From: Mansonella perstans
Taxonomy: Eukaryota > Nematoda > Chromadorea > Rhabditida > Onchocercidae
Direction: 5' to 3'
NCBI GenBank assembly: GCA_037074765.1
Contig: JBAMDO010000016.1
Coordinates: forward strand, 310,001 to 374,000
Length of the DNA stretch: 64,000 nucleotides
Under the pieces are notes generated by a model. The model had not been told where the DNA came from and did no database searches. It worked only from the letters and a program-made list of their open reading frames with translations. The position numbers were made by a program, and so were the translations under genes. Positions 27,314-39,217 of the stretch are shown piece after piece. Each line of letters opens with the position of its first letter. Position 1 is the first letter of the stretch.

Positions 27314-29924
27314 TGCCAGTTTATCTCATAAATCTTGCACAAATCTAAAAAAATTTAATCTTCACAAAATATTAAAATAATACTTCATAATGACCATAAT
27401 ACGTCAATCCATTCACAGTATTCTATTGTATCTCTACATAATGTTAAGCAACTTTCATTTCGATTCAATGTGAACAATACCTAAATAAATTATAAAGAAT
27501 TACTATTGTATATCTTGCTACAAATTTACTAGAAAAATTTTTATACTAAATTTTCAAATTGATTAAAAAATTATATATTTTTCTTTCTACACAGTTACTT
27601 CTGAAATCGAATAACAAAACACGAAAAGTCATATTTATGAATTTAAAAAAAATTTTATCTACACTTAAGCAAGTAATTTACAAGCCTTTCATCCGAACAA
27701 CACAAAGAATATCATATTGTGTGAGGCCTTGCAAATCCTATCAGATCTCTCGCAAATAGTTGTGCAAAAAAAAAATTTTCAACTACTTCATTACACTGAT
27801 GAACTTGTTCAAGATAACCAATATATCACAAGCAGCAGTGTTGAATTAAATTGATACGAATCATTCTATTCCACTCCCTCAAATATCACCTTCCGCAGTT
27901 CATATGAATGTTATCCTAATTTCTCCTTTATAATTAATAAGCGTAGGTAAAATCTGGATCTATCCAAAAAAAAACTAGGTTTAAATTACGGTTTATTCCT
28001 GGGAACCGTTATGATTGGGAATGAATAGTGAAAAAACGACAATGAATTTCTAAAAATCAAATAAGTAACACTACTGTTCACAAAAGAGCATCTTAAAGTT
28101 AAATCAAACTTAAAGATAATTTTACTTGTATATATTAATTAATCAAATAGTGTGATCAAATGCTGAATGGTACAAGTTAGCTGAAATGTACGTTTGACAT
28201 TAAATAGGCAATCATTTTGAAATCCTTCCTGTACCCATTACACCATAACCATAATACATATATTGATAAAAGCAAATCTAAGAAGTATAAAAGAGTGTTC
28301 ATAAAACACTTCCACTTAGGAATAGAAAATTAATTAAAGTATATTTATTGTTTTTGCAGCAAATATATCAAGCAACAAAATCAGAACATGAGATAGAGAA
28401 AAAAACATTAGAACTGTTCACATAGGATGAACAAGATACCGTTTGCGTTCAAGCAAAACAGCTGGAGCAAAAACTGCAAAAAAAGTAACAAAATTAACAG
28501 TAAAAGTTATACTATTCGAGGAAATTCGCTTTAAATAATGTCTGAGTAAAGCAAATATAAAATAATTTGAAATTTACGAAACATTCAACACGTTCCACTT
28601 CGAAAAAAAAAGAAAATTTAAGAAAGCATGCAATAATATTAGCTAAACCGGAAGGAAAGAAAGTAGTTCATCACGCGATATTACTTTATGTAAGAATAAT
28701 CCAAAAAAATTTCACCGAGTTAAACTATTTCCTCGTCTAAATAATGCAGGATTTAAGGTTTTTCAAAGTGCATTCCTTCTACGATATGATTTAAAATGTC
28801 GAATTACAAAGAACGAATTGAAAATAATTCAAAAATGAAAATTTTTTGGAATAAATTACAACAGAACTGGGCAAAATGCATTTCAGCAGGAAAAAAAAGA
28901 AAGGGCATAATAAAATACATCATAGAAAACATTCTAAATTTAAATCATTAGCAATTTTTTAAAGACGACTCTCGAAAACAAAATTCCAGTTAACCGCAAT
29001 ACAATGAATAACAATTGATACCCGAGATCTAAAGATGTTTCCAAACATGAATAAATCGAGAAAAAGCCGTAGCACGGAAAAATATTATAGTATCCACCTA
29101 TGCAGCAGAAAAATGCATCAAAAATTTATAACTACGGCCCTGATTTCCAGGATTTTAAAATAATTTCAGTTTGAGAAACATCAACCAGCATAAGGAGAGA
29201 CAATTCAATGACAGTCCAAAGCAACAAACATCTATTGATCATGCAACAATACGTTGGCCGAAAAGTTATCGATATATGTTTACGTTCCATGGAAATCATC
29301 CATTATTTAGTGAAGAAATGTTACTTGAGTCTTTGTAAATACTTTTCTCGGATTTTTCTTTCAAAATATAAATTTAAACAAAGCTGTGTGATAACATTCT
29401 GTAAATACTTCGTATTTAATAATTTCCGTTGGAATCCATAGCATTATCCAGATAAACGTTAAGCTCCAAATCGTACTTTTACATAATCGCTGTAACATAC
29501 AATTTAAAAAGCGATAAAAAATCTACCCAACATGAAAAACAAAGTAATTATTATCAAGTGCTAGGATCTAACACTTAAACTCGAACAAGGCCAACGAATG
29601 AAATAGTTCCAAACAACAAATCAAAACGGTTAGAAGGATAAAGATAATGGCATCTACCACATCGCAGTGCCCATAAAATCTCGAAAATTGAATCCCTAAG
29701 ATCTAAGGTGAGGTGATTTGTTTCGTTCACTTCAAAAAATATCTTCAAAAAATACTAAAAAGAAATTTTTTCATAATTCTAAATAATAAAAAACCGAAAA
29801 AAAAAACATAAGAGAATCTGCCAGCGTGAAAATATCAGGCGAATCAATTAATTTTAAACTAGCACAATAACAGTTAGGCAATGAGGCAATCCTTTTTCAT
29901 AAGAAATGAAAGATGACTTTATGA
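27314..29924. other. 2.6-kb intergenic region between trmt-112 and npp-7
   Basis: This region should hold the trmt-112 promoter and the npp-7 3' end. No intact gene is supported. Short open frames at 27559-27759 and 29208-29441 lack family resemblance and splice context. One exon-like, stop-interrupted coiled-coil fragment lies at 28360-28484. Confidence 0.6.
28360..28484 (+). pseudogene. Decayed or alternative coiled-coil exon fragment
   Basis: After a good acceptor (TTTTTGCAG) a frame reads QIYQATKSEHEIEKKTLEL, then FT and a TAG stop, and continues in the same frame as DEQDTVCVQAKQLEQKLQKK. The composition (E, K, Q rich, heptad-like) is coding-like and unlike the surrounding DNA. It could be a relic of a coiled-coil gene or a remote alternative last exon of cep-290, whose exon 25 ends in the same phase. 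There is no direct support for either. Confidence 0.3.
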
Positions 29925-32900
29925 TTATTTTCGCATTCTTCGCGCTTTTAACATTTTTCGAGCAGTCGTCGATGAGGTTGAACCCACCGAAAAGAAATTT
30001 GGCGCTGCTGCTGCTCCCAGAACACTTCTGCAAATAAATTATAAAAAAATCAGGAAACTGAAAAACCTTTGAGTAGAGAGAATGAGAAGCATATTTAAGG
30101 CGAATCTTTGTTTGCAGAAGAACAAACGAATTTTGTTACTCTCTTCTGCGAACTTTTGTAGCAAACTTTTACACGGTAGCAAAAGAAGGCAGGCTGAGAG
30201 AATTCATACCACCATCGCTTTTTTCCGCCGGTGGTAAATCACTATTTTTTAAAAAATTCTCTCAATGAATTCAAATAAATCAAAAACTAATCCTAATTAG
30301 TGTATTCTTACCCAAAAGGAGGTGCAGGTGTTGCAGGAGTGAAGTTGAATGAGGCTGAAGCTCCATCTAAAATTAGGATATATTAACAAACGAAACTTCT
30401 CGAATAACAGCCTGAAGGTCAGACTGACAAATTTGCTTAAAAAACTTATGGTAATGGGTCTTTTAAAACACAAGGCTAAGTAATGGAACTAATTAATATA
30501 ATTAAACAAAAATACTGGAAAAAAGTACTGAAACAAAAAGTATTAAAAATGTAATTCCCACATAGGGAAATAAGGACTAACTATTCACTGGTTGCTGTGC
30601 ACCAAATGTAAAATTTGTTGACGACGGAGTCGAACCAAAAACGAATCCCGCAGAACCATTCGATGCTGTAGCACCAAAATTGAATGTTGAAGGGGGTGAT
30701 GTCAGTGATGCTGCTGGCTCAAAAGGCTTCGGTGCAACCGGCATTTGCTGTTGTCCAAATGAAAACAAAGATGTACTTGGAGCCGCGAGCGGATTCTGCA
30801 CCGTTGTTGGTAAATTACCGAAAAGTGTTCTGAAATAAACAAACACGATATTCGGCTTGCAAATCCAAAACACAAGTAATTTCTCAAATACTTCTACTGG
30901 CACTACGGATGCCAGGAACGAGAATTAAAAGTTTTTCCGAAATTTATTTTGAATTAACTAGTAGTTGTTAACTAGAAAAGAAGACAAGTACTCTTTCAAA
31001 TCTTGTATGCCACTATTAGTATTAATCATGAAATTAACACTCTTTAAATTAACATGAAACTAACAACCCTTTTACTTTCGCGAAAGAATCTATCGAATGA
31101 TAAGAACAGAGTTATACCACAAAGCATCACTTTACCCAGCAGAAGTTGAACTTGAAGTATTTGAAGCACCAAAATTGAATAAAGAAGGTGCAGACGATTT
31201 GGAAATCCCAAAGGACCCAACTGTTGCCGGAGCTACCGGTGAGGTTGTAGGTGAACTCATATCGACAACATCATGACTCCCTTCTGGACTTGATGCTGCT
31301 CCGTCACCGGTACCAAAAAGAGGTGCTGTAAAATTGAAATATTTCTGAGAGATTGAAGAAAACATTAAATATTTTAATAACTCAGACATGATTTTTTCTC
31401 AGAATTTATTATTGGATTCAAGTTGTCGAAAACATATTTAACATAAATTTTAATGCGCTAAAACAATTAAACTTCAATGAAATGAAATCTTACTTTTGGG
31501 AGTTAAGAATCCAGGTGAAGCTATACCAAATGATGGCAACGGAGCAGTACTGGTTACAGTAACCGTACTGGTTGTAACAGCAGGAAATGCAGAACCAAAG
31601 GTAAACAACGGTGTACTTCTAGTCTCTTCGACTAAATAATTCGCGTTAAATTTTCAAAAGAGATTTAAAATTAAAAATACAGCAATCATTAAGATTTGTT
31701 TTTATGACCTGTATACCTTTCGAAAAACTTTAGCCCACATACCTGTTGCGGTACTAGAAGACCCAAAAGTGAAAGGATTCACAGTTGTTGAAACTGGAAT
31801 GCTGAAGGTGCTCTCGGACGGAGGAATAGTTGTGACTGCTGATGTTACAATTAACGTTGGAAAAGAAAGCGATGAGCGAGTCAACGATGGAGTAAATGAA
31901 GTAGTTGTAACAGAAGAACCAGAGGGAAGACCAAAACTTAATGATGTGCTTGGCGAATGAGATGACAGCGCCAAAGGTTGTTCTATAAAAATTAAAGCGT
32001 TTGTAAACCTAAGAGTTATTCGTATCCTGCATATTTTGAAAAATCTTATGAAAGTAATAAAAATTAGAAATTTGTAATTATAAAATCCAAATGTTCCTAC
32101 ATATCCAAGCACACGAACCTTCAGTTACTGTTGGCAGCGAGTTTGTCACAGGAACTTTTCCAAAGCCAAAATTTGGCACCGAAGTACTTGATGATAAACC
32201 AAACTTCAATGGCGATTCAGTATTGGCGTTTCCATTAACAACAGTATCTGAATTCAGCACTTTCGTTGTTGGTTGAGCAGATGTCCCTGATGTTAAATTA
32301 GCTCCGTCAGTAACAGGTTTCGTAGAAGAGAAACCGAATGAAATACCTGAAATTAGGACATTTGAAAACAAAGAAATAGATTATAGCTGCTTCAGGAAAT
32401 ATTTCTCCGATTCATTCTTTGAAAAGGCTTGAAATCACAGAGCAACAGCAAAATATGAAGGAAAAAGTAATCAGTATAAATAAGATAAATGTTTATTCCA
32501 GTAGCTGTTTATTCCGCAGAAACTTCATTAATGTTCAGATTTCACAAATATTCGAACATGTAAAAGAAAACAAGAAACATAAAAAAACCATACCTCCGGA
32601 AGAAGAGGAAGGTTTGAAAGTACGATCACCAAAAACGCTGGCAAATGAGCTGCTCTGAGCACTGATATTCGTTAGCTTTACACTTTTATCATTACTTTGT
32701 TTAAGATTGCCGCAAGCGATACATTTATTATCAGCTGCTTTATTAGAAAGCCAACATTCACTACATTTCCATGGCTGCAATAATTTTAAAAACGGTCATG
32801 AAAATACTGAGGGAAGTACAGATACACTCGTCCAGTAGTCAACAAACATTTCACATAATAACATGGCATTACTTTTGAATACATGTTGCTTAATTTTAAA

Positions 32901-35900
32901 AAAATAAGAGAACTATTATTTCGTAGAATCTAATAACAACAACAACCTTGGCTTCCAACGAATGATTTTCATAACCACAGCAGATGCATTTCCCAATATC
33001 CGCTTTATTGAAAACCATACATTTTGGGCATGACCACTGTTCAGGAGATTTTTGCGATGGCTGCTTCACAGATGATGTATCTGACGTTATAATGCTGGCA
33101 TTCGTAGACTGAAAGGAATAATATGAATATATCATATCTACCATTATCTAAAAAATTATTCAAAAAAATTCTGAAACCTTCAGAAAAACAGTATATTTAA
33201 TCAAACCTTGACAACCAAAGGAGCTTCGGTGACTGATTGAGTTTCTTTGCTCTTATCTTCAGTATTTCGCTGCTCTGCAAAAAAATTCTTCAAAACCATT
33301 AAGAAAATAGCAACTGAGAACTGACACCGTAGCAAGTTTCATTTTTTAAATTCATTTTAAATAAAATCGGAATTAAATAAGAACCTTCAATTTGCTTCGA
33401 ACCACCTTCAGTCGGGAATGAGAAACCACCTACAGGCTTTTCAGCAGTGGTCTTGGACGCTGTTTCAACAAATGACGAAACAGATTGAGAAATCTGAAGT
33501 GAAATGAAGCTTAGTAATCCTGCGATTCTATATTTAATTTAACTGTTGCAATATTTCATCGTATCAAAAAAAGGAGAACAAATCGTCCAATAATACTTTT
33601 ATTGCATTTTTTCACTAGATCAAAACAAAAACGCCTGATGCTGCTAATGCATAATCTAACCTTTGCAGTTGCTTTTTCGCGATGGAAATTTGATGAAGGT
33701 CCTCGTTTCACTGGTGCAGCGAAAGCAAACATAGTCCCATCGACTTTTGTTGAACTTGCCTGAAGGTCAAATACATTACAAAGCTTTAAATTTTAGGGAA
33801 GCAGTCGAATAATTCATTTGCTATTAAATCAATCTTTGAAAAAAAAGTCGATTACCCATGAAAAAGATCCTCTGAAACGAAACATGACACTTATTTCTTT
33901 TAATCAAGATGAGCAATAAAAGTTAGAAGTTCTAATTTGTAACTTTTCCTTACCAATTTATCCTCATCATTTTTCACTATTTCTTTCACCGGACTTACTA
34001 CGCCCATATCTCTAGCATTGAACACATTAGTAGGACGCTGCGGTAATACAGTATCCACAGTTTCAACTGCAGTAGTGGACATGGGCAATGTTGCAGCCTT
34101 TGATGACACTATCGATTTATCCCCACCATCATCGATAACTTTCTCTCGGTCAGGCTTCCTTGAAGAACTCAGAGTATTAGCTTTCTCAGACGATGGCAAA
34201 CTACATAATTTTGTAGTTGAAACTTTATCAGATTCACGCTCGTGATCCATGTCTGCTTGACTAAATGCTGGGGTCTGATGCGAAGTAGTGTAAGAATCTG
34301 CGACCTTGGATGAATAAGCTGGGCGACTCCTGAAAATCTTATTGTAGTATATAAGGCAGATTTATGAATACATCATGACATACAAAAAAACTGATCTATC
34401 GCAAAATGCTTATGTCAAGTTTATTCTTTTTACGAATAAGATTTTGGTATCATTCAATGGCTAAACAACAACTCGATTAGACCTTAAATCCATACAAATA
34501 CAAAACATCATTGCAACTTGGCATCAAAACAGTATGAGATGACTGATTATATGGGTTAAAATAACTCTTACACATAATTCATTCGTAAAACAGCAAACAA
34601 AGAACATTATAAACTATAAACTGAACAAGTACAACTACTAACCAAAACGGTGAACTTGATTTTGTGGCAAGGATGTTGGATATCAACTGAGCACGTGATA
34701 AAGAGCACATAGAATTTCGTGGTGGCTTCTGCGCCGCACTACTAAGGATGTCACTTGCCCAACGCTCTGGTCCATCCAAATTTAGAGATGACAATCGTTT
34801 CACTTCCTGTGAAATATTAAAATATTCCAAATATTCAATCTTTTAAACATTTATAAAGCGATAAGAAAATAGTACATTTTTGTTTTCAAACATGATGTAC
34901 TCTGCCGTATTCGTCAAGTACATTGTTAAAACTAGTTACAAAGAACTCAGAATATTTTAAATATTCCTTCAAAACTTAAAAAAAAATAACCTTAACCGGT
35001 GAGCTAATTTTTTCTAACTGTTCAAGAATAGCTCTTGTTTTAGTGCTTAATGATGAAGCTGCGCTGCTAGGACGTGATAATCTCGGTTTTGTTACCAGCG
35101 AATTCAATGGCGTGAAACAGGACGCAAACGACTGATTTGAATGGGTTTTTCCAGTTGATGGTAAATCAGATAACGAAGACGATGACAGAAATGACTGTAA
35201 TGAAGACCTTATTTAAAGCAATGGCAGCAAATTACCAATGAGATATTTTAAGAGAGAAAAAAACAGCAGAAATGAACCTTTTCATCGGCAAAATCCCACT
35301 GGACTCTTGAGCGTTTCGCTGAAAAACGACCGGAAGGAGATTCCATCATGAATGATGCATTTCTGACAATTACATCATCTTGAAAAAGACAACTTGTTGC
35401 AGTACGTTTTCGCTGAAATTATAGATACATTTGAATTAATTCGATGTAAGTCATAACATGTCAAAAATTAGAAAACTTCATCAAGTCTGCGTTATTTTAC
35501 TGAATCAGAAAACAAATAAAATTATATAACGAGACAACAGTATGAAGAGATTACTGTGCAAGAATACACTCATTAAAGTAAAACAAAGCAGAAGATGTAA
35601 AGTTCTCACAGTGACGTCTGACAACGTTTCCTTGTCGGACGAAGTGGTAACAGATCGTGTTGCCGCTAAGAGTGCCGACGGACTCAGATAACGAACGGCA
35701 TGACGTTTTGGTGTAATATCACTTCCTTCAAATAATGCTCTTTCGCATTTCTTCAACAAAAACTTTTAAGCGTCAAAGTAATGTACTAATGAAAAAAATA
35801 TTTACACTTCTACATAACGTCCTCCAGTCATTATAACTCTGCTGCTTTATTATCGATTCGTAATTTTCACAAGCAACAGTAGAAGTTTTTTTTTGAAAAC

Positions 35901-36298
35901 TTTAAAAATGATGCAAAAAAAGAATATTTTTAAATGAATTACATTATTTCATTATTATATGACATTATTCAACAATAATAAGTCTGCAAAACATGATACG
36001 CCTCAAAATGTATGCACTTATTAAGCGGCAATTATTCTAAAGAAAGCAAAAGCTTACGACTACTACTAGTAGTTGGTATAATGGCAGACGGTCCAGCACA
36101 TACAGTTTCGACAATAATACCATCATCTTCTTCACCTACGTCAGTTTCGGCTTGCTCTTCATAGGAGCTATTACGCGAGGAATTACGAACATTAATGTCG
36201 TCTCTAAATGCAGCAGCGGATTCATCCGGTGACCGTGACCAAAGGCCTGATATATTACCAACTACCGATGATAGCCAGCCACCCGTTTTCCGCTCCAT
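29925..36298 (-). CDS. npp-7: Nuclear pore basket nucleoporin Nup153 / NPP-7
   Basis: Minus-strand exons in gene order: 36104-36298 (or to 36058), 35610-35750, 35278-35412, 34991-35194, 34643-34806, 33954-34329, 33661-33759, 33385-33493, 33207-33274, 32947-33108, 32594-32774, 32119-32346, 31743-31982, 31494-31631, 31136-31325, 30582-30829, 30312-30366, 29925-30027. They sum to 3036 nt (about 1011 residues) with consistent phase. Evidence for Nup153: N-terminal GWLSSVVGNISGLW, the ILEQLEKISSPVK block, and two RanBP2-type zinc fingers (WSCPKC..N..CICC and WKCSEC..N..CIAC). An S/T-rich tail follows with about a dozen FG, SFG or FGFG motifs, ending in a basic ARKMLKARRMRK. It should sit at the nuclear basket, with the fingers binding Ran and the FG region transport receptors. 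The end of exon 1 is the least certain junction: the GTATGT donor at 36103 is in phase with exon 2, the one at 36057 is not. Confidence 0.9.
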
Positions 36299-37189
36299 AA
36301 TTTTATATTAAACAAATTTTTTGACAGTTGAAAGTTGAAATATGTGATAAATGGCTATAAATTCTTCCGCTTCAAAATCTGAAAAAAAAATTTCATTTCC
36401 AATTTACCAATAAAACTTGAAAGATGATAGGACAAGAATACAATTACTTTTCATCAAAAATTATGACTTCAATGAGTCATTCAATGATTTCTAAATAAAT
36501 AAAATTAGATAACAAACAAGAAATCCGCCTGACTAAAAAAAAAAACTGACTATGCCCGTGTTCGGTGTTAATGCAGCCCGTTAATATTTTTATCTTTCTA
36601 TACGCTTCGAACTTCATTCTATCATCTACTATAGGAATTAAATATATTTTAGTAAAAGATCCTCATACCGAATAAATTGTTACTTCTTGCTAATTACGAA
36701 TTTTTACAGTCGTTTCAAAGAGAAGCATAGGAATGACAGTCTGTCTTAATGAAAATATGGTCTCATGACCTAACTATATGTACATGAAGTGTAACAGTAA
36801 ATCCATACATATTATAAAAATATCAATTTACATGATCTCTTTCTTTTTCACTATGAAATAACAGATCTAACATGCTTGATCTAACATTCATTAAAATTTA
36901 CAAAACAATGAAAATTTTAAGAGAAATAGGGAAAAAAGCAAATAAGACTACGGGTAAATGGAAAAGAAACTTCTCTACATATCTTCTCTAACTCTTATTG
37001 GATGTTAGGTAAGGATAAATATGTCATATGTTACGTAAAGACTCATGTATTACTGTGTTCAACGTGAGCTTACGTGGGAAAAACTTCATCTATCGTACTT
37101 GGCGTGGGAATAAACACATGAAAATATGATCAATTAACTGTAAATGAAGCAATTACGGAATGACATTAACGTGCCAATGTAAAGTTACA

Positions 37190-37460
37190 CGTGAAACACC
37201 GGAAAAAATCAACCACTAACACGAACCGGAATCGTATCCAAGTCGCCATATAACACTAATAAACGGGAAACCGCGACGCGACGACCACAACGCAACCATT
37301 CCAATAAAACTTTTAAACTTGGCGCGCTTTGTGAAAACATGAAAATCATAATATGAATGGGCACGCCCATTCGAAATTACGGCTCATCCCTGCCCAGTTG
37401 CCTTATTACAAGTGGTCATCGAGGAAGGCGAGAGTGATTACTCATCGTCCGTAACATTTT
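37190..37460. promoter_or_regulatory. CG-rich block, possible promoter core
   Basis: In this AT-rich window the block holds repeated CG dinucleotides (CCGCGACGCGACGACC near 37271), an E2F-like TTGGCGCGC near 37319, and the palindromic GAATGGGC-AC-GCCCATTC. It lies roughly 1 kb upstream of the npp-7 start. Regulatory function is inferred from composition only. Confidence 0.35.
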
Positions 37461-37650
37461 TCCATTCACTCTTTGTTACTTAGCCTGATTCAATGAAACA
37501 ATTCAGGATAGCTCTCAGGTCTCACGATTTTTTCTTTTTCACAGTTGAAAAGATAAAACCTGAAATAGCAGAAATTGTTAGAACATTTCTGTCGCAGAGG
37601 AATATTTGTCACATTTTATATTGGGTAACCGAAATGCACTGTAATATTTG

Positions 37651-38060
37651 CAACCAAAATATCACATTTCCCTGACCTTAGTACTAAAATATCACATCTC
37701 TCTGGTTTTAGTACCAGAATATCACATCTCCCTGACCTTAGTACCAGAATATCACATCTCTCTGATTTTAGTACCAGAATATCACATCTCCCTGACCTTA
37801 GTACCAGAATATCACATCTCTCTGATTTTAGTACCAGAATATCACATCTCCCTGACCTTAGTACCAGAATATCACATCTCTCTGATTTTAGTACCAGAAT
37901 ATCACATCTCCCTGACCTTAGTACCAGAATATCACATCTCTCTGATTTTAGTACCAGAATATCACATCTCCCTGACCTTAGTACCAAAATACCACATCTC
38001 TCTGATTTTAGTACCAGAATATCACATCTCTCTGACCTTAGTACCAGAATATCATATCTT
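37651..38060. repeat. 30-bp minisatellite with 60-bp higher-order period
   Basis: About 13.7 units of 30 bp built on GTACCAGAATATCACATCTC. Units alternate between endings CCTGACCTTA and TCTGATTTTA, so the true period is 60 bp. Edge units are diverged and central ones nearly identical. Both strands stay open through it (frames of 150 and 123 codons), repeating LVPEYHISL on plus and RCDILVL on minus. That follows from a unit length divisible by 3 with no stop, not from coding function. Confidence 0.95.
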
Positions 38061-38229
38061 ATTAAAAATTTGGATCATCATCTTTATTTCTAATTTTTAA
38101 TGTTGCGTTAAATACTTTTAATTTAAATCTGATAATTTCGCAAGTTTCCACAATCAAAACATTTTCCGCAGTGGAATGGTTTTTATTGTTTATGATCAGA
38201 AGACAATGATATGATCCTTTTCTCGGAAA

Positions 38230-38398
38230 ACTCGTTTGAAATCTTGCGATATTGAAATCTTAAACCCTTATGTATGAGAAATTTCTATTTGTTATTTCTC
38301 AGTTATCGGAAATAACAGAAAATTCGAGATTTGAAATCTTGAAATATTGAAATCTTAAACCCTTATGTGTGAGAAATTTCTACTTGTTATTTTCGATC
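38230..38398. repeat. Tandem duplication, 95-bp period
   Basis: About 65 bases starting TTTGAAATCTTG at 38235 recur at 38330 with a few substitutions (shared core TATTGAAATCTTAAACCC). The copies are separated by about 30 unique bases. Confidence 0.8.
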
Positions 38399-39217
38399 TG
38401 TTGGTCAGTCAATTTCCTATTGTTTTAATTGTGATTGCGTTCATGTTATTCCTGAGGTTTGCTAGCCGAAATCGCATAGTTCGAGCATTTTCAAAAGATT
38501 TTTTCTCATCATTCAAAATTTCCAAATAACCTACTGGTTCGCTTATCTTTTCCATGGCAGCTGTGGTTTTTTCACGTTCTTAATATTTATTTAAAATGTT
38601 TAAGATTTCAATACTTAGTAACATTATAAAACAAGAAGTATGCACATATTAACCATTTCTTTGGAAAATATCATATCTTTGGGAAATTACGTTCCAAGAT
38701 TTCTGGAATAAGTTTGCAAGCTTTTGGTATCCTCTTCATAATAGTCCAAATAGAATTTATCAGAATTTAATTCTTGCTGATTATGGTTTGAAATCTGCTC
38801 TTTTCATCTGCAAAATTAGATTTATGGTTATATGGGAAATTAAATTTATTGATATTTTGCAGTATGGTGCTGTTCTTTTTTCTGGACGAAAGGAACAGTC
38901 TTTAATTTTTTTTTGATTGTGTTATTTCAACCATTAAATATGACTTAATATGATTTTGAAATTTTACACGACTTCACATGTTTTTAAAATTCTTTGCATT
39001 GTAATATAATTCCCTTTGTAGAACCGATATTATTGTTTGACGTTCAATTCTTACTTTAGCCTAATATTTTGAAATCATCAAATAGATTAAATTTAAAGGC
39101 TTCTTTAATTTTTAGTGGTACGAAGCTTGCAGTTGGAATGTTCTATAGTATTAAAAGTGCCCTAACATTTGTTCGGTTGTGTTTGATCTCTTGTTATTCA
39201 TGAATGTATGAATGTGA

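Larger units (their letters stand above)
36299..39217. promoter_or_regulatory. Divergent region between npp-7 and unc-40
   Basis: About 2.9 kb separate the npp-7 and unc-40 start codons. The stretch 37190-37460 is clearly richer in CG dinucleotides than its surroundings. It contains TTGGCGCGC (E2F-like) and an inverted GAATGGGC/GCCCATTC pair around 37352-37369. To its right are a 30-bp minisatellite (37651-38060) and a 95-bp-period duplication (38230-38398). I see no further gene. Confidence 0.5.

Noticed and set aside
33856..33871. 16-base microexon in npp-7 (GSFSW-like) with AG and GT borders
   Set aside because: Its length breaks the phase between exons 33954-34329 and 33661-33759, which join cleanly without it; no alternative donor in the required phase was found.
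37616..38100. Long overlapping open frames (150 codons plus, 123 codons minus) at the minisatellite
   Set aside because: Both translate the 30-bp unit, which is divisible by three and lacks stops; no splice sites, start context or family resemblance.
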